Shown here: positions 39,101-51,183 of the stretch, piece by piece
Layout: each line of letters begins with the position of its first letter
How positions within the stretch are numbered: the stretch's first letter is position 1
Assembly: GCA_028023455.1 (NCBI GenBank)
Contig: JAQFVV010006449.1
Coordinates: 250,001 to 314,000, forward strand
Source of the DNA: Epiperipatus broadwayi
Lineage: Eukaryota; Onychophora; Udeonychophora; Euonychophora; Peripatidae
Reading direction: 5' to 3'
Length of the DNA: 64,000 nt
Notes under the pieces: model-generated
The model's input: only the letters and a program-made list of their open reading frames with translations
Databases searched by the model: none
Told to the model about the DNA's origin: nothing
Position numbers and translations under genes: made by a program

Positions 39101-39116
39101 AAAAGTATATTTAAGT
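39101..39116 (+). repeat. Target-site duplication, 3' copy (outer LINE)
   Basis: AAAAGTATATTTAAGT repeats 30437-30452 exactly and marks the 3' boundary of the LINE. Confidence 0.9.
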
Positions 39117-41580
39117 ATAAAATATTTAAGAGAAGCATGAGATCAGCCAGCTAACTCAAAAGAGCCACTAAAAGCATAATTATAAATTTAACCAGCATTA
39201 TAAAGTAAAAGTAAGTACAAGTAAATATAATTCAAATACCGTTCATCATCATTAATGGGAATAAACAAATTAGTACAATAAATCAGAATAAAATCAACAG
39301 ACCCTCTTATGGCTGGACTGAAAATGGGTCTTCATTAGACCAGGCTAACCATTGAGCCTTTGCCATCTTGGGTAATTATTTAAACATAACATAGTACCAT
39401 TCAAGTGCTCATCCATCAAAATACATAGGAATCAAAAAATCTAAACAATAATGCTGGGACATTTAAAACATGTTTATCATCATCAATACTCTGGCCACTT
39501 AGTACCATTAATGTACTATCCAACTATAAACTTAATTCCTAGTAAGGCTAAACTAAAATAAAAGATAGTGTATGGGCTTTAAAGAGTATCCTCTTTTGCA
39601 CCAACCAGGATGATGATTGATCATCTCTGGATGCCACAAAGTACTAAATACGTCCCCATTTATCTGTGTCTAAATCTAGCTCAGGAACACAAGCTCTATT
39701 ACTGTATGTGACCAAGAGATGATAAAAACAATTTTTAACAATTAAATACAAGTTTATTAATAACAAAAAAATAAATGATATTTAAGGTCTTATAGCATAA
39801 AGGCTCTGATTTTGAAAAATATACAATATGATATACACAACTAAAGTCATTACATTGATTTACAATATTCACCATTCAATATTTCAAATTATTACAATGA
39901 TTTACATATATGTGTGCACAAACACGCATTTTCTAGTATACAATTTTTCTCAAAATAATAAGTAACATTTAAGATCTGATTTTGAATGCAATATAAAAAA
40001 TTATCATATTTGTGACTGACAAAATTACTATAACAAAATTGAAATTATTACATTGATTTAAGTAATTTTTATTTAAAATTTAAATTATTGCCTTGGTTTA
40101 CATGTAAGTGCACACAGATGTGCAATTTATAACATACAATTAATATATTTTAAAAAATGATTAAAATTTACATATGCATTATAATTGACAAGCATTGATA
40201 TTTGCAATACAATTGACAGATATATTTTACTTATTACAAAATAATTACCACAATCTGAAGTGATATGTTTCAGTTAAATGAAATACATTTTACATACTAG
40301 GTTTACTGAAACATGTATATATAATTTGCACAGACATGTGAAACATTAATTTAGCTACAATAAAATTATGAAAGATTATTTATGCAATTTAATCTTGAAT
40401 ATAGTCTTTTTCTTTAAAAGAAGAACTATCAAATTTTTGACAGTTAATTGATTTAAAATGTCTTGCTTTTCCTAGTCTAAAAGATTTTTGGAAATCTTTT
40501 TTTTGATTATTAATTATAACTTTGTTTGTACTTTTTTAAAATCAGAAATATAACTTTAAACAGTTTTTTTCTTCTTTAATAAACGATTTTAAACTAATAT
40601 TGTTTTATATATTTCTATCAGTTATAAAATTGTCATTTTACTAAGGAAATTATTTAAAATTTCATTATTGTATATAAAGGTACTCATCACCAGCTGTATA
40701 TACGTTTATCTGTGTTTCTCTGCCTAGATCTGATGCAGCATACTTGTAATTAATTCTTCAGCAAGCTGAAAGATTTTTCTTGGTGAGTTTGGTGATTTAT
40801 CATCTGTATAATCCAGATAAGGGTTGTTCTGTTGTTGGTTCCTTTCTGTCTAGGATTGTTCCAGGCAAGCAACTGTCCTTCCTACATTTAAGGATATGAA
40901 TTACAGCACAAAGAAGTGAATCATTTTCTCCATGTAAATTCAAACTCCTGAGAAGGAAATATTAGTATTTTCTGAATCTAGTGTCCTGCTTTCAACTATA
41001 TGAATTCATGGTAGATGGACTGCCAACTCTGCAGTCAGCTAAAATCAATTGCTGAAAACTTCTACAAGTTGCAACAAAATATTGCAAGCAACTTTTCAGC
41101 TGACCTTCTTACAAAAAACTATTAACCAGACTAGAGCTAATCCTGTTATCAGCCATTTTATCGACTCATCTAAGGTGATAACAGCAGCTTGATTAAAAAC
41201 AAGAGTTTTTATTTTTATCTCACTAATCTCTTTGAAAACATATACATGTTTTACTTAGGAGATTTCTAATAGATAAAAATTTTGTTTAATTAATTAAAAT
41301 TTCAAAAATACAATAGGGTGTTTTTATATTTCAAAATCAGAATAATAATAATAATACAATATTTATATTTATTCAGACCTTTTAAAACTTTAATTTATAA
41401 AACAACATTTGAAATCAGAGTTATTATTTATTTATTTCTATTTCACTAAATGTAGAAAATATTTACTAAAATTTTTGTCTGTGTTTATTTCTAGTTTTCC
41501 TTTATTTTATGTGTCTATATGCACATACTCTATATTAGTGCATGCTATGTAAGGCAACTGGTTACAATATATATATGTTA
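39117..41580. other. Non-genic stretch with a decayed tandem repeat
   Basis: Between about 39770 and 40400 a unit of about 195-205 bases recurs in worn form. The ATTTACATATATGTGTGCAC block near 39.90 kb resembles GGTTTACATGTAAGTGCACA near 40.09 kb and the GTTTACTGAAACATG block near 40.30 kb. From 40.68 to 41.17 kb the base composition is nearer to average, but no frame or known repeat is recognisable. The rest shows nothing. Confidence 0.45.
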
Positions 41581-41735
41581 TATTATTATTACTATTTGTG
41601 GGATATTCCGTGTAATGAAAAGCTAAATGCTGATGTTTCAGTACAATATCAAGGAAGGTACTTGATATTGTACTGAAACATCAGCATTTAGCTTTTTCAT
41701 TACACAGAATATCCTGCAAATAGTAATAATAATAT
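41581..41735. repeat. Palindrome, about 74-bp arms and 7-base loop
   Basis: The left arm at 41581-41653 and right arm at 41661-41735 are near-perfect inverted copies around GCTGATGTTTCAGTACAATA. Both outer ends finish in ATT/AAT trinucleotide repeats. A related TTTCAGTACAATAACAAG motif lies near 62.14 kb, so the arm belongs to a dispersed family. Confidence 0.9.
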
Positions 41736-41769
41736 GACATCTTTTATCCATGAAAATATTAGAATTAAC

Positions 41770-41793
41770 ATATATATATATATATATATATAT
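41770..41793. repeat. (TA)12 microsatellite
   Basis: Short TA tract directly abutting the first copy of the 2.8-kb unit. Confidence 0.95.
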
Positions 41794-44563
41794 TGTACCA
41801 GTCGATTTTGTACGTTCACATAACAAGATTAGCATCTAGGCAAAAGTACCTCGAATCCAATCATGCACAAGATACATAAGTCAGGAACACTCATGAATTC
41901 TGCCCTATTTGCCTATTTCCCAAATCTACCAACTTATGAGCAACAATGCTGGTGATATCAATCTAATTTCATCTCTCCCTGCCAGCATCACCCATCGGAG
42001 ACACAAAAAGACTCTAAGTTAAGTTTAATGGTGGGATATTTAGTATGAAATACAATTTAGGAGCAATTAAAGATCATAATCTATCATATTAACTATATAT
42101 TAGTGGAGATCATCTAGCCAGTAGAAGCATAACTTATTAATAAAAATATTAACTTAAATAAAAGAAAATACAGTGATTCGGAAATGTTATAATATATATA
42201 TTTAAGGTTTATTATTTTAACAAAACATATGTAAATGCATGTCATCATTGATTGATAATTGGCCTCATTAAGATTACATAACAGTGGGTCATAGAGAAAT
42301 AATATTACATTTGGTTGATACATTAAGAATTAAGTTTACTAGATGACTTTATTTATAGTTGCAGTTATGCCAATAATATGTACTATCACGATTAATATAA
42401 TATTTAGTGCTATTAAGAAGTATAATACTGAAGTGTCACTACACCCCCAAAAATAACAAAATAGCATTTAACTGACTTGAAGATAATCATAATTTGATAA
42501 CAAACATTATATTTGTACAAAATGTAGTTATTAATTTGGTTTATAAAGTGGCAGACGTTTGTGGGATAGCTAATGAATATATATTAATAATAATAAGATC
42601 GTCGCAATGATGCACATTTAAATAGTGGACATAGATATCTATTTAGAAAAAATCACAATATTACAGCTTATGGATGTTCATGGGTTTATTAGAAATATAA
42701 CAAAAAGGCGGTACATGCATGGCTGCATATTTGATGTGATCCAGTCACAGATCCTATCATGTGCTTCATGGAATTCATTTGGATGAGAAAATACCAATGT
42801 AACACTGCAAACGTTGGCAGGATCGGTTTATAAATAAAGAGCCATCAGCATTGCATTATTGGGCTGGTTTTTCCAGAGCAATCCCTATATAAAGCACACA
42901 TTAGTGACCAAATGAGTCCCCAGGGGGTTTAATCCTGGTTCTTGGACATCGAGAATGATGATGGGGCATGACTTTGTGATACCTCCATAGGAAAAAAAAG
43001 CATGAATATGTATAATATAGGAACGAATGTGCCTATATGCACACAACACTTGGAATAATGAAATATATAGCTTTAAAGACTATTTTAATTATTTAATACC
43101 CATAAATTATAGAATACCCTGTGTAATGGTATGAATTCATCACTAAACAGGCATGGACGAATTTAATTAATTAAATTACATAAATTTAAGGCATAAACAT
43201 TCCCCTTTCCTTTACTTTAAATTATTTATAACTTCCCACACCGTTTAATAAATACAAATTTTGGTTAAAATAATGCTATTATTAGAAATAAATATGTTCA
43301 TATGGCAACAAATGGGGTGGTGGAAATAACTGGGATAATAATTAGATTGTACATATATAAGATATATTTACGGTTGGAATTAGCACATTTAAAAGAAAAA
43401 AACATTTTTAGAAAAACGGATGTTGATCTGTTTCCTTACAACAATTTATAGGATAATTATTTTGTTTATCCAAACTCGTGAGCATTTGCATTAGTCGAAT
43501 AATACTTGTTTTTAATTAACATAAGTTTTTAATTACCCTGTAAGTGATGGGTAGGAAAACTAGAAAGGAATTACATGCTAGCAAGTTTGGAAATATTACT
43601 GGCATTTTAAAACACAAATATATGTAATAAAATAAATTATGATTGCCACATGGAAACAATAAAAAAAAGAAAACATATTAAATAGAGGCTCAATGATAGG
43701 ATAGATTAAGTTATATAGAGTTATGAAATAAGTTACATAAGTTATAAATATTTTACATACAATATTATATGAGAGCATCACCCTTATATATTATTATAGA
43801 GAAGGTTGAATTTAATAGAATCATATATCGGCTAAAGTTCTTTTACCTTTTGTAAATAGTTGCAGTCCTTGATGTTTGAAGTGTTCATCAGCGTTAATAC
43901 ACTAGGTCTAGTTTCGGAATAAGGCATCACAGGTAGCATTTTGAATAATTTAATTAATAGACATTTGAAAGTTTATAGGCATGAGATCTGGAGCTTTTCT
44001 TACAGGAACGAGCATGTTGGAACAGGGGGGAAAGGTGAAGTTTCCCCTACTCATGGCACATTGGATGAAGATTAAAATTAGCTTGGATTCTGTTGACCAT
44101 CCTTATTTTATCGTTGTCTCCTCTTTGGATTCAAATCCAGCAGTATTTATACTCCCTTTTTGTGATGTAGCATAGCAACTAACTGCTGGACCTGAGACAA
44201 TTTGTGCACTTTAGCCTAGTTAAAATCTGCCAACTGGATATTTTTTGTTTTGTAACACTTTTGAAACAATGCAATTCTGATACAAGTTTCTCAAATGGTT
44301 GTTTTAAAATAAGTCTTATGATTTTAAAACAAGTTGACATGGATAAAATTTCTTCTAATGGATTTTATTTTACTATTTTAAATTGTAATCTTTTACTTTT
44401 AACTAATGTGCTTTTCCGGGTAATTGTTTTCGAGAAACTTTTTAAAAGAATTGCATCATTTTCTGACTGCTAAATTGAATATAAAAATAATAAATTTCAT
44501 ATATGACTTTTAAATACATAAATAGTATAATTATTAATACAATTTATTATCAGTCTCCCCATA

Positions 44564-44566
<3 letters not shown>
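41794..44566 (+). repeat. 2.8-kb duplicated unit, copy 1
   Basis: The unit starts TGTACCAGTCGATTTTGTA and ends in ATCAGTCTCCCCATACTA before a (TA)n tract. It aligns in the same direction with 45657-49070; by eye well over 90% of bases agree once the insertion in copy 2 is removed. No long open frame, TIR or LTR structure is seen. It lacks the 620-bp insertion, so near 42.67 kb it shows the empty site. It may be a segmental tandem duplication or a non-autonomous element of unknown type. Confidence 0.9.

Positions 44567-44635
<69 letters not shown>
44567..44635. repeat. (TA)n microsatellite, about 34 units
   Basis: Pure TA repeat at the 3' edge of copy 1. Confidence 0.97.
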
Positions 44636-44638
<3 letters not shown>

Positions 44639-44639
44639 G

Positions 44640-45560
44640 AATGAAAGTATTAAAAGCTGCCACTACTTTATTTCTTCATTGGCCTGAGGCAGTTATATAT
44701 GCATATAAACATTATTTATTGAAAAAAAAAATCTGCATAGTAGCGATTATTTGGAATATTTCTTTCTTTATACTTTTATTCTGACTGTGAAAGCATTTTA
44801 AATGCTGTCACTATTTTATTTCTTTTTGCAAAGTCAAAAATATTATACATGTATTGAAAAACATTTATATAAAAAAACACTATATATAAAACATTATTGT
44901 TTAGAGCACATACTTCTTTATCCTTTATTATAATTGCAGAAGCCCCTTAAAAGCTGCCACTATTTTATTAGTGAGAATCCTACATGTATTTTAAAACATT
45001 TATGAAAAAAGAACATTATATATAAAACATTATTATTTATTATTTGGAGAACGCACTTTTTTTATCTTTCATTATAAATGGAGGAAAGTATATAAAAAAT
45101 ATTATTCATTATCATTTGGAGAACACACTTTTATATTATGAAAGTAAAATCCCCTTAAAAACTGCCACTATTTTAAGACTAATGAGGATTATTCATGTAT
45201 TTAAAACATTTATGGAAAAAGAACAAAACACTATATAAAACATTACTTATTATTATTTAGCGCACATACTTTTTTTATTTTATTATAAACATGAAAAAAA
45301 AAATTCCACTATTTTATTTCTTTTATAGATTCATGAAAATAATATGTATTTGAAACACTTATTGGAAAAAAAATACTGTGTATATATATACTCAACATTA
45401 TTTACTGGGAGAAAAAAAATTTTATATACTTATATACTCATAATGACTTGCACAGAGTGTATAATAATAATAATATTTAAAAAAAATCTAAGCTGGATGT
45501 ATAACCAAGGGAAATTTTTTTTTACGCATATATATATTGAATATCATTATTTATGAAAAC
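44640..45560 (+). repeat. Decayed tandem repeat, about 150-200 bp period
   Basis: The core CTGCCACTATTTTATT recurs in varied form near 44656, 44802, 44955, 45160 and 45303. Each is followed by ACATGTATTTAAAACATTTAT-like and TATATAAAACATTATT-like blocks. Copies differ by many indels. It forms the spacer between the two 2.8-kb units and is absent after copy 2. Confidence 0.75.
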
Positions 45561-45640
45561 ATATGTTATATCTCTCAGTATCTAGTACTATCTTAGGTAT
45601 GCGAGTTTTTATATTCGAAGCCCTACATTGACATGCCAAA

Positions 45641-45650
45641 CCCGGGGGGG
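45641..45650. other. C3G8 run in AT-rich DNA
   Basis: CCCGGGGGGGG stands out against the very AT-rich surroundings and lies just before copy 2. It marks a junction but its origin is unknown. Confidence 0.6.
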
Positions 45651-46526
45651 GAAAACTGTACCAGTCGATTTTGTATGTTCACATAACAAGATCTAGCATC
45701 TAGCCAAAAGTATGTTGAATCCAATTATGCACAAGATACATAAGTCAGGAACACTCATGAATTCTACCCTATTTGCCTATTTCCCAGATCTACCAACTTA
45801 TGAGCAATAATCCCAATAATATTGATCTAATTTCATCTCTCACCACCAGCATCACCCATTGGAAGCACAAAAAGACTCTAAGTTAAGTTTAATGGTGGGA
45901 TATTTAGTATAAAACACAATTTAGGAGTAATTAAAGATCATAATCTATCATATTAACTATATATTAGTGGAGATCATCTAGCCAGTAGGAGCATAACATA
46001 TTAATAAAAATATTAACTTAAATAAAATAATATACAATGATTCGGAAATGTTATAATATATATATATATTTTTAAGGTTTATTATTTTAACAAAACAAAT
46101 GCAAACGCATGTCATCAGTGATTGGTCATTGGCCTCATTAAGATTACATATCAGTGGGTCATAGAGAAATAATATTACATTTGACTGATACATTAAGAAT
46201 TAAGTTTACTAGATGACTTTATTTATAGTTGCACTTATGCCAATAATATGTACTATCATGATTAATATAATATTTAGTGCTATTAAGAAGTATAATACTG
46301 AAGTGCCACTACACCCCCAAAAATAACAAAATAGCATTTAACTGACTTGAAGATAATCATAATTTGATAATAAACATTATATTTGTACAAAATGTAGTTA
46401 TTAATTTGGTTTATAAAGTGGCAGACGTTTGTGGGATAGCTAATGAATATATATTAATAATAATAAGATCATCGCAATGATGCACATTTAAATAGTGGAC
46501 ATAGATATCTGTTTAGCAAAAATCAC

Positions 46527-46540
46527 AACATTATGGCTTA
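46527..46540 (+). repeat. 14-bp target-site duplication, left copy
   Basis: AACATTATGGCTTA occurs here and again at 47161-47174. Copy 1 has a single related site, near 42655, so this is a true duplication created on insertion. Confidence 0.93.
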
Positions 46541-47160
46541 GATGAAATACACAGACTTATATATATATACATGTGTCTATATAAGTAATAGACAGGGTAT
46601 GAGCACAGACTTTCACATGACCAACTCTCCACACCATCTCATAACATTGATACACCTGAACGCACATATGTCAGCACAGACTGTCTATTACTTATATAGA
46701 CACAGGTATATATATATATATATATATAAGCCTGTGTATTTCATCTGTTACATATTAGAGATGTCTGCCTATCCCTTGTATAATGGATTATGTCCTGTAC
46801 ATGAGGGGTCAGAGTGACCTTTAGGTCAACATGGTTGTGACAACAATCTCGGCCTAAGGGTGGCCTTTGAGCGTTCCATCATCAGGTTTTTAATTTGATG
46901 GACAGTTGAAGATTTGGAGTCTGGAGTGCATTGAAGCCTGTCCATTAAAGTGGTAGGATTTGCTATCTTAATATATATCTGAGCACTTGTAGCATGTATG
47001 TGTGGAGATGGTAATCTGGACCAACTGATGATTGCTGGTTTAGCATGAAATACGTATATTGGTAATTATTTATCTTTTCGACTTGTGTTCAGGTATATCA
47101 GTGTTATGAGATGGTGTGGAGAGTGGGTCATGTGAAAGTCTGTGCTCATACCCTATCTAT
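46541..47160 (+). mobile_element. 620-bp composite insertion carrying repeat family A
   Basis: From about 46810 to the end it is a well preserved family A copy, finishing CTCATACCCTATCTAT. The first 270 bases contain an inverted copy of that terminus: GGGTATGAGCACAGACTTTC near 46596 mirrors the last 65 bases. A second nested hairpin pairs 46541-46595 with 46679-46747 around a (TA)n core. No open frame of note. A 14-bp target-site duplication is longer than that of most cut-and-paste transposons and suggests retroposition. The source of the enzyme is unknown. Confidence 0.85.
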
Positions 47161-47174
47161 AACATTATGGCTTA
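47161..47174 (+). repeat. 14-bp target-site duplication, right copy
   Basis: Exact repeat of 46527-46540; unit copy 2 resumes with TGGATGTTCATGG. Confidence 0.93.
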
Positions 47175-49034
47175 TGGATGTTCATGGGTTTATTAGAAAT
47201 ATAACAAAAAAGGTGGTACATGCATGGTGGCGTATTTGATGTGATCCAGTCATGGATTCTAGCATGTGCTTCATGGAATTTATTTTGATGAGAAAATACC
47301 AATGTAACTCTATAAACTTTGGCAGGATCAGTTTATAAATGAAGAGCAGTCAGTGATGCATTATTGGGCTGGTTTTTCCAGAGTGATCTCCATATAAAGC
47401 ACTCATTAGCGACCAAATCAGTACACAGTGGAGTTTAAGCCTCATTCTTGGATATTGACAATAATGATGGGGCACGATTTTGTGGTATCTCCATAGAAAA
47501 GAGAAGCACAAATATATATAATATAGGAAAAAATGTGCCTATATGCATGCAATGCTTGGGACAATGAAATATATAGCTTTAAAGACTATTTTAATTATTT
47601 AATACCTATAAATTATAGAATACCCTGCATAATGGTATGATCTAATTGCTAAGCAGGCATGGATTATTTAAATTAATTAAATTACATAAATGTAAGGCAT
47701 AAACATTCCCCTTTCCTTTACTTTAAATTATTTAAAACTTCCCACACCGTTTAATAAATACAAATTTTGGTTAAAATAATGCTATTATTAGAAATAAATA
47801 TGTTCATATGGCAACAAATGGGGTGGTGGAAATAACTGGGATAATAATTAGATTGTACATATATAAGATATATTTACAGTTGGAATTAGCACATTTAAAA
47901 GATAAAAACATTTTTAGAAAAACGGATGTTGATCTGTTTCCTTACAACAATTTATAGGATAATTATTTTGTTTACCCAAACTCATGAGCATTTGCATTAG
48001 TCGAATAATACTTGTTTTTAATTAACATAAGTTCTTAATTACCCTGTAAGTGATGGGTAGGGAAACTAGAAAGGAATTACATGCTAGCGAGTTTGGAAAT
48101 ATTACTGGCATTTTAAAACACAAATATATGTAATAAAATAAAATATGATTGCCGCATGGAAATAAGAAAAAAGAAAACATATTAAATAGAGGCTCAATGA
48201 TAGGATAGATTAAGTTATATAGAGTTATGAAATAAGTTACATAAGTTATAAATGTTTTACATACAATATTATACGAGAGCATCAGCATTATATGTTATTG
48301 TAGAGAAGGCTGAATTTAATAGAATCATAGAGCAGCTAAAGTTCTTTTACCTTTTGTAAATAGTAGCATTCCTTGATGTTTGAAGTGCTCATCAGCGTTA
48401 ATACACTAGATCTAGTATTGGAATAAGGCATCACAGGTAGTATTTTGAATAAATTAATTGACATTTGAAATTTCATAGGCATGGGATCTGGAGATTTTCT
48501 TATGTGAACGAGCATGTTGGAATAGAGGGAAAAGATTAAGTTTCCCCTACTCATGGCACATTGGATGAAGATTAAAATTAGCATTGATTCTGTTGACCAT
48601 TGTTAATTTATGGTTGTCTCTTCCTCTTTGGATTCAAATCCAGTAGTATTTATACTCTCTTTTTTGTGATGTAGCATAGCAACTAACTGCTGGACCTGAG
48701 ACAATTTGTGCACTTTAGCCAAGCTAAAATCTGCTAACCGAATTTCTTTTGTTTTGTAAGACTTTTGAAACAATGCAATTCTGATACAAGTTTCCAAACG
48801 ATTGTTTTAAAACAGGTCTTATGATTTTAAAACAAGTTGACATGGATAAAATTTCCACTAATGGATTTTATTTTACTATTACAAATTGTAATCTTTTACT
48901 TTTAACTAATGGGCTTTTCTGGGTAAATGTTTTTGAGAAACTTTTTAAAAGAATTGCATCATTTTCTGACTGCTAAATTAAATATAAAAAATAATAAATT
49001 TCATATATGCCTTTTAAATACATGAATAATATAA

Positions 49035-49067
49035 TTATTAGTATGATTTATTATCAATCTCCCCTCA

Positions 49068-49119
<52 letters not shown>

Positions 49120-49146
49120 GGGGAGATTGATACATATATATATAAT

Positions 49147-49182
<36 letters not shown>

Positions 49183-49409
49183 ATTACACACACATACACA
49201 GTAAAATAATATTAAATATTTGTTTATTAATTTTATTTTACGTTAAGATATAAAAATGTTTATATCAGTTATGTTTTAAATGTTTAAGCAAAGGAAAATA
49301 TATGTTAGTAAATATGTATACATGTGTAAGGATGGGTTTAAACATTGTTTGGTGGTAGGAGACTATAAGTGGGCTGTGAAGCATGAACTGAGTATCAAGT
49401 TGTCTCCTT

Positions 49410-49478
<69 letters not shown>

Positions 49479-49525
49479 TGGAGAGCGCAAGAGCCTGTAA
49501 TATATATATATATATATATATTACA
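49035..49525. repeat. Cluster of palindromic (TA)n tracts
   Basis: Pure TA tracts lie at about 49070-49115, 49149-49180, 49412-49442, 49446-49476 and 49499-49522. Three of them sit inside palindromes with unique flanks. TATCAATCTCCCCTCACTA pairs with its inverse after the first tract, TAATGGATA pairs with TATCCATTA around the second, and CCTGTAATA pairs with TATTACAGG around the last. The region should extrude cruciforms readily. Confidence 0.9.
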
Positions 49526-51183
49526 GGAACAAACATACTAACAAAATATAATATTAATTTTATAAATATGTTTTCTTACATCATCATTTATAAAACTTTT
49601 CTTAAATCTTTTTTTAAATCATTTTAATTAAGCTGTATATTTCTGTAAAATCTATGATGGAAGATGCAATCGTTTATTTTTGAACAATAATAAAATAGGT
49701 GGTAATATAATATTGTTTTAATTTTGGGAAGGAATTTTTAAAGTTTTTACTGAAAATAAAATGGGTAATAAGACTAATGGATTATACTTTTGTTCTAATC
49801 ATTATTCTCAAATATATTTCCAATCTACAAATAGATTTGAATATATTTTTGGAACATTAGCTAATGATTGCATCTCCAAAAACAATGGACAAAAACTTAA
49901 CATTTTTATTAGATTTAATATTAGATTTTGGGCTAGAAATGAAAGTTAAAAGCATTCGAAAAATACTTGAACAGGATATAAAATGGGCTGATTTTAAACA
50001 CAAAAATGGCGAGTGATTATTGTAGGAACTGTATTGTTACTAGACTTCATACTACTTTGAAATTTAAAATGATGATCGAGTAGAAAACCAAGCACTCTTC
50101 CTGATCTTTATGGTGTCATTCTCCACTGTCATAGCATCCTGCTGCACTGGAATGAAGGAAAAGCCTGAAATGAAAATTATGGAGTGCTAAATAGAAACTT
50201 GCTGTCACATATCAACTCACATGGATCCCATATCTGCTGTGAATTAACTGGACTTTTAAAATGGACTCTTAAAATTCTGCAAAGTAACTTATTATTTTCA
50301 TACTGCCACCTGAAAGTAAATCTATCCTAACTAATCTTGAACCCTACAATCAAGATTTTTCCTAATGTATTATTTAACTTTGTATCTTTCTAATATGTAA
50401 ATGTAAATTTCTCTCAAATAATTTTCATAAATCTAATTCTCTCTCATATGCTCTAACTTTCATTGACTTTGGAGCAATCAGTTATTTATATGTATTTATT
50501 ATTTGATTTTATATATCTGTTTTGTTTATCATTAATATGCCAATCTAAAACAACCTGATGATCTTAATCTCTAAAAATGTTTTTGTTTCTTATTAAACCT
50601 CCATGGATTGAGTATATTAACATTTCCTCAGAACACAATGTATTATTAATTAATACACTCACCAGATTGTTTTAACAGTTAACATTTTATTTTGGATTTT
50701 AGTATAAAATTTGTTATTTGATTAACTCCAAACAGAATGAAGTAATTCTGCATGGGGTAAATCCATCTCTTAAGCTAATTAATGCTATGAAATATGGTAA
50801 AATGTTATCTTTTAAACTGTGAAAGGGTGACCTATTATTTGTTTTCTATATAACTACTAGATTTTATTTTATTTTTCATACTCTTAAAATATCAAATATT
50901 TAAATATTCCAGTTAATATAAAATCCATGAAAATGGGACTGAATCATTTTTAAATAGCAGAAAAAGAAATGGAAGTAAATTGAAATTTTCTTTTACTAAA
51001 TAAAATCTTGTGTATGTGTATATTATAGCAGCATAGTGTATTATTTGTATAAATTATGGCATTCAAAAACGGTCATTTATTTTAGAGCAGTAAATACCAT
51101 GGCATATCATTAGTGACATCTCTCTGTACTGCATTACTGACATTTGGCATATCTTTGTGTATATATATATATATATACCGGAT
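49526..51183. other. Non-genic stretch
   Basis: No gene or repeat recognised; a (TA)9 tract lies at 51160-51177. The 62-codon frame at 49761-49949 has no domain. Confidence 0.5.

Larger units (their letters stand above)
30453..39104 (+). mobile_element. Full-length L1/Tx1-like LINE interrupted by an RTE-like LINE
   Basis: Between two exact copies of GTATATTTAAGT lie an 80-base leader, ORF1 with two zinc-knuckle-type motifs and ORF2 with apurinic-type endonuclease and reverse transcriptase. ORF2 ends in a Cys-Cys-His-Cys motif and is followed by a 180-base 3' UTR with AATAAA and a short A-run. Removing the 3.3-kb insertion leaves about 5.35 kb, a normal full length for the L1/Tx1 group. The clade assignment rests on ORF1 knuckles, the apurinic-type endonuclease and the terminal CX2CX8HX4C. 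Both ORFs carry several frameshifts and stops, so it is a complete but inactive copy. Confidence 0.92.
45657..49070 (+). repeat. 2.8-kb duplicated unit, copy 2, with an insertion
   Basis: It matches copy 1 from TGTACCAGTCGATTTTGTA to the CTCCCCTCACTA end, about 3.86 kb downstream in the same orientation. The match is interrupted by a 620-base block at 46541-47160. Without it and one copy of the 14-base duplication the length is about 2.78 kb, like copy 1. Small frames such as 48336-48584 and 48603-48797 on the minus strand are not kept open in copy 1 and match no domain. Confidence 0.9.

Noticed and set aside
43981-44175. 64-codon frame in unit copy 1, and 48336-48797 frames in copy 2
   Set aside because: The two copies of the 2.8-kb unit do not keep the same frames open, so they are not under coding constraint.
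41794-44566. 2.8-kb unit as a Helitron (ends near CTAA before T)
   Set aside because: The 5' end is TGTACC, not TC. No 3' hairpin was found just before the end, and (TA)n makes the CTAA-T match uninformative.
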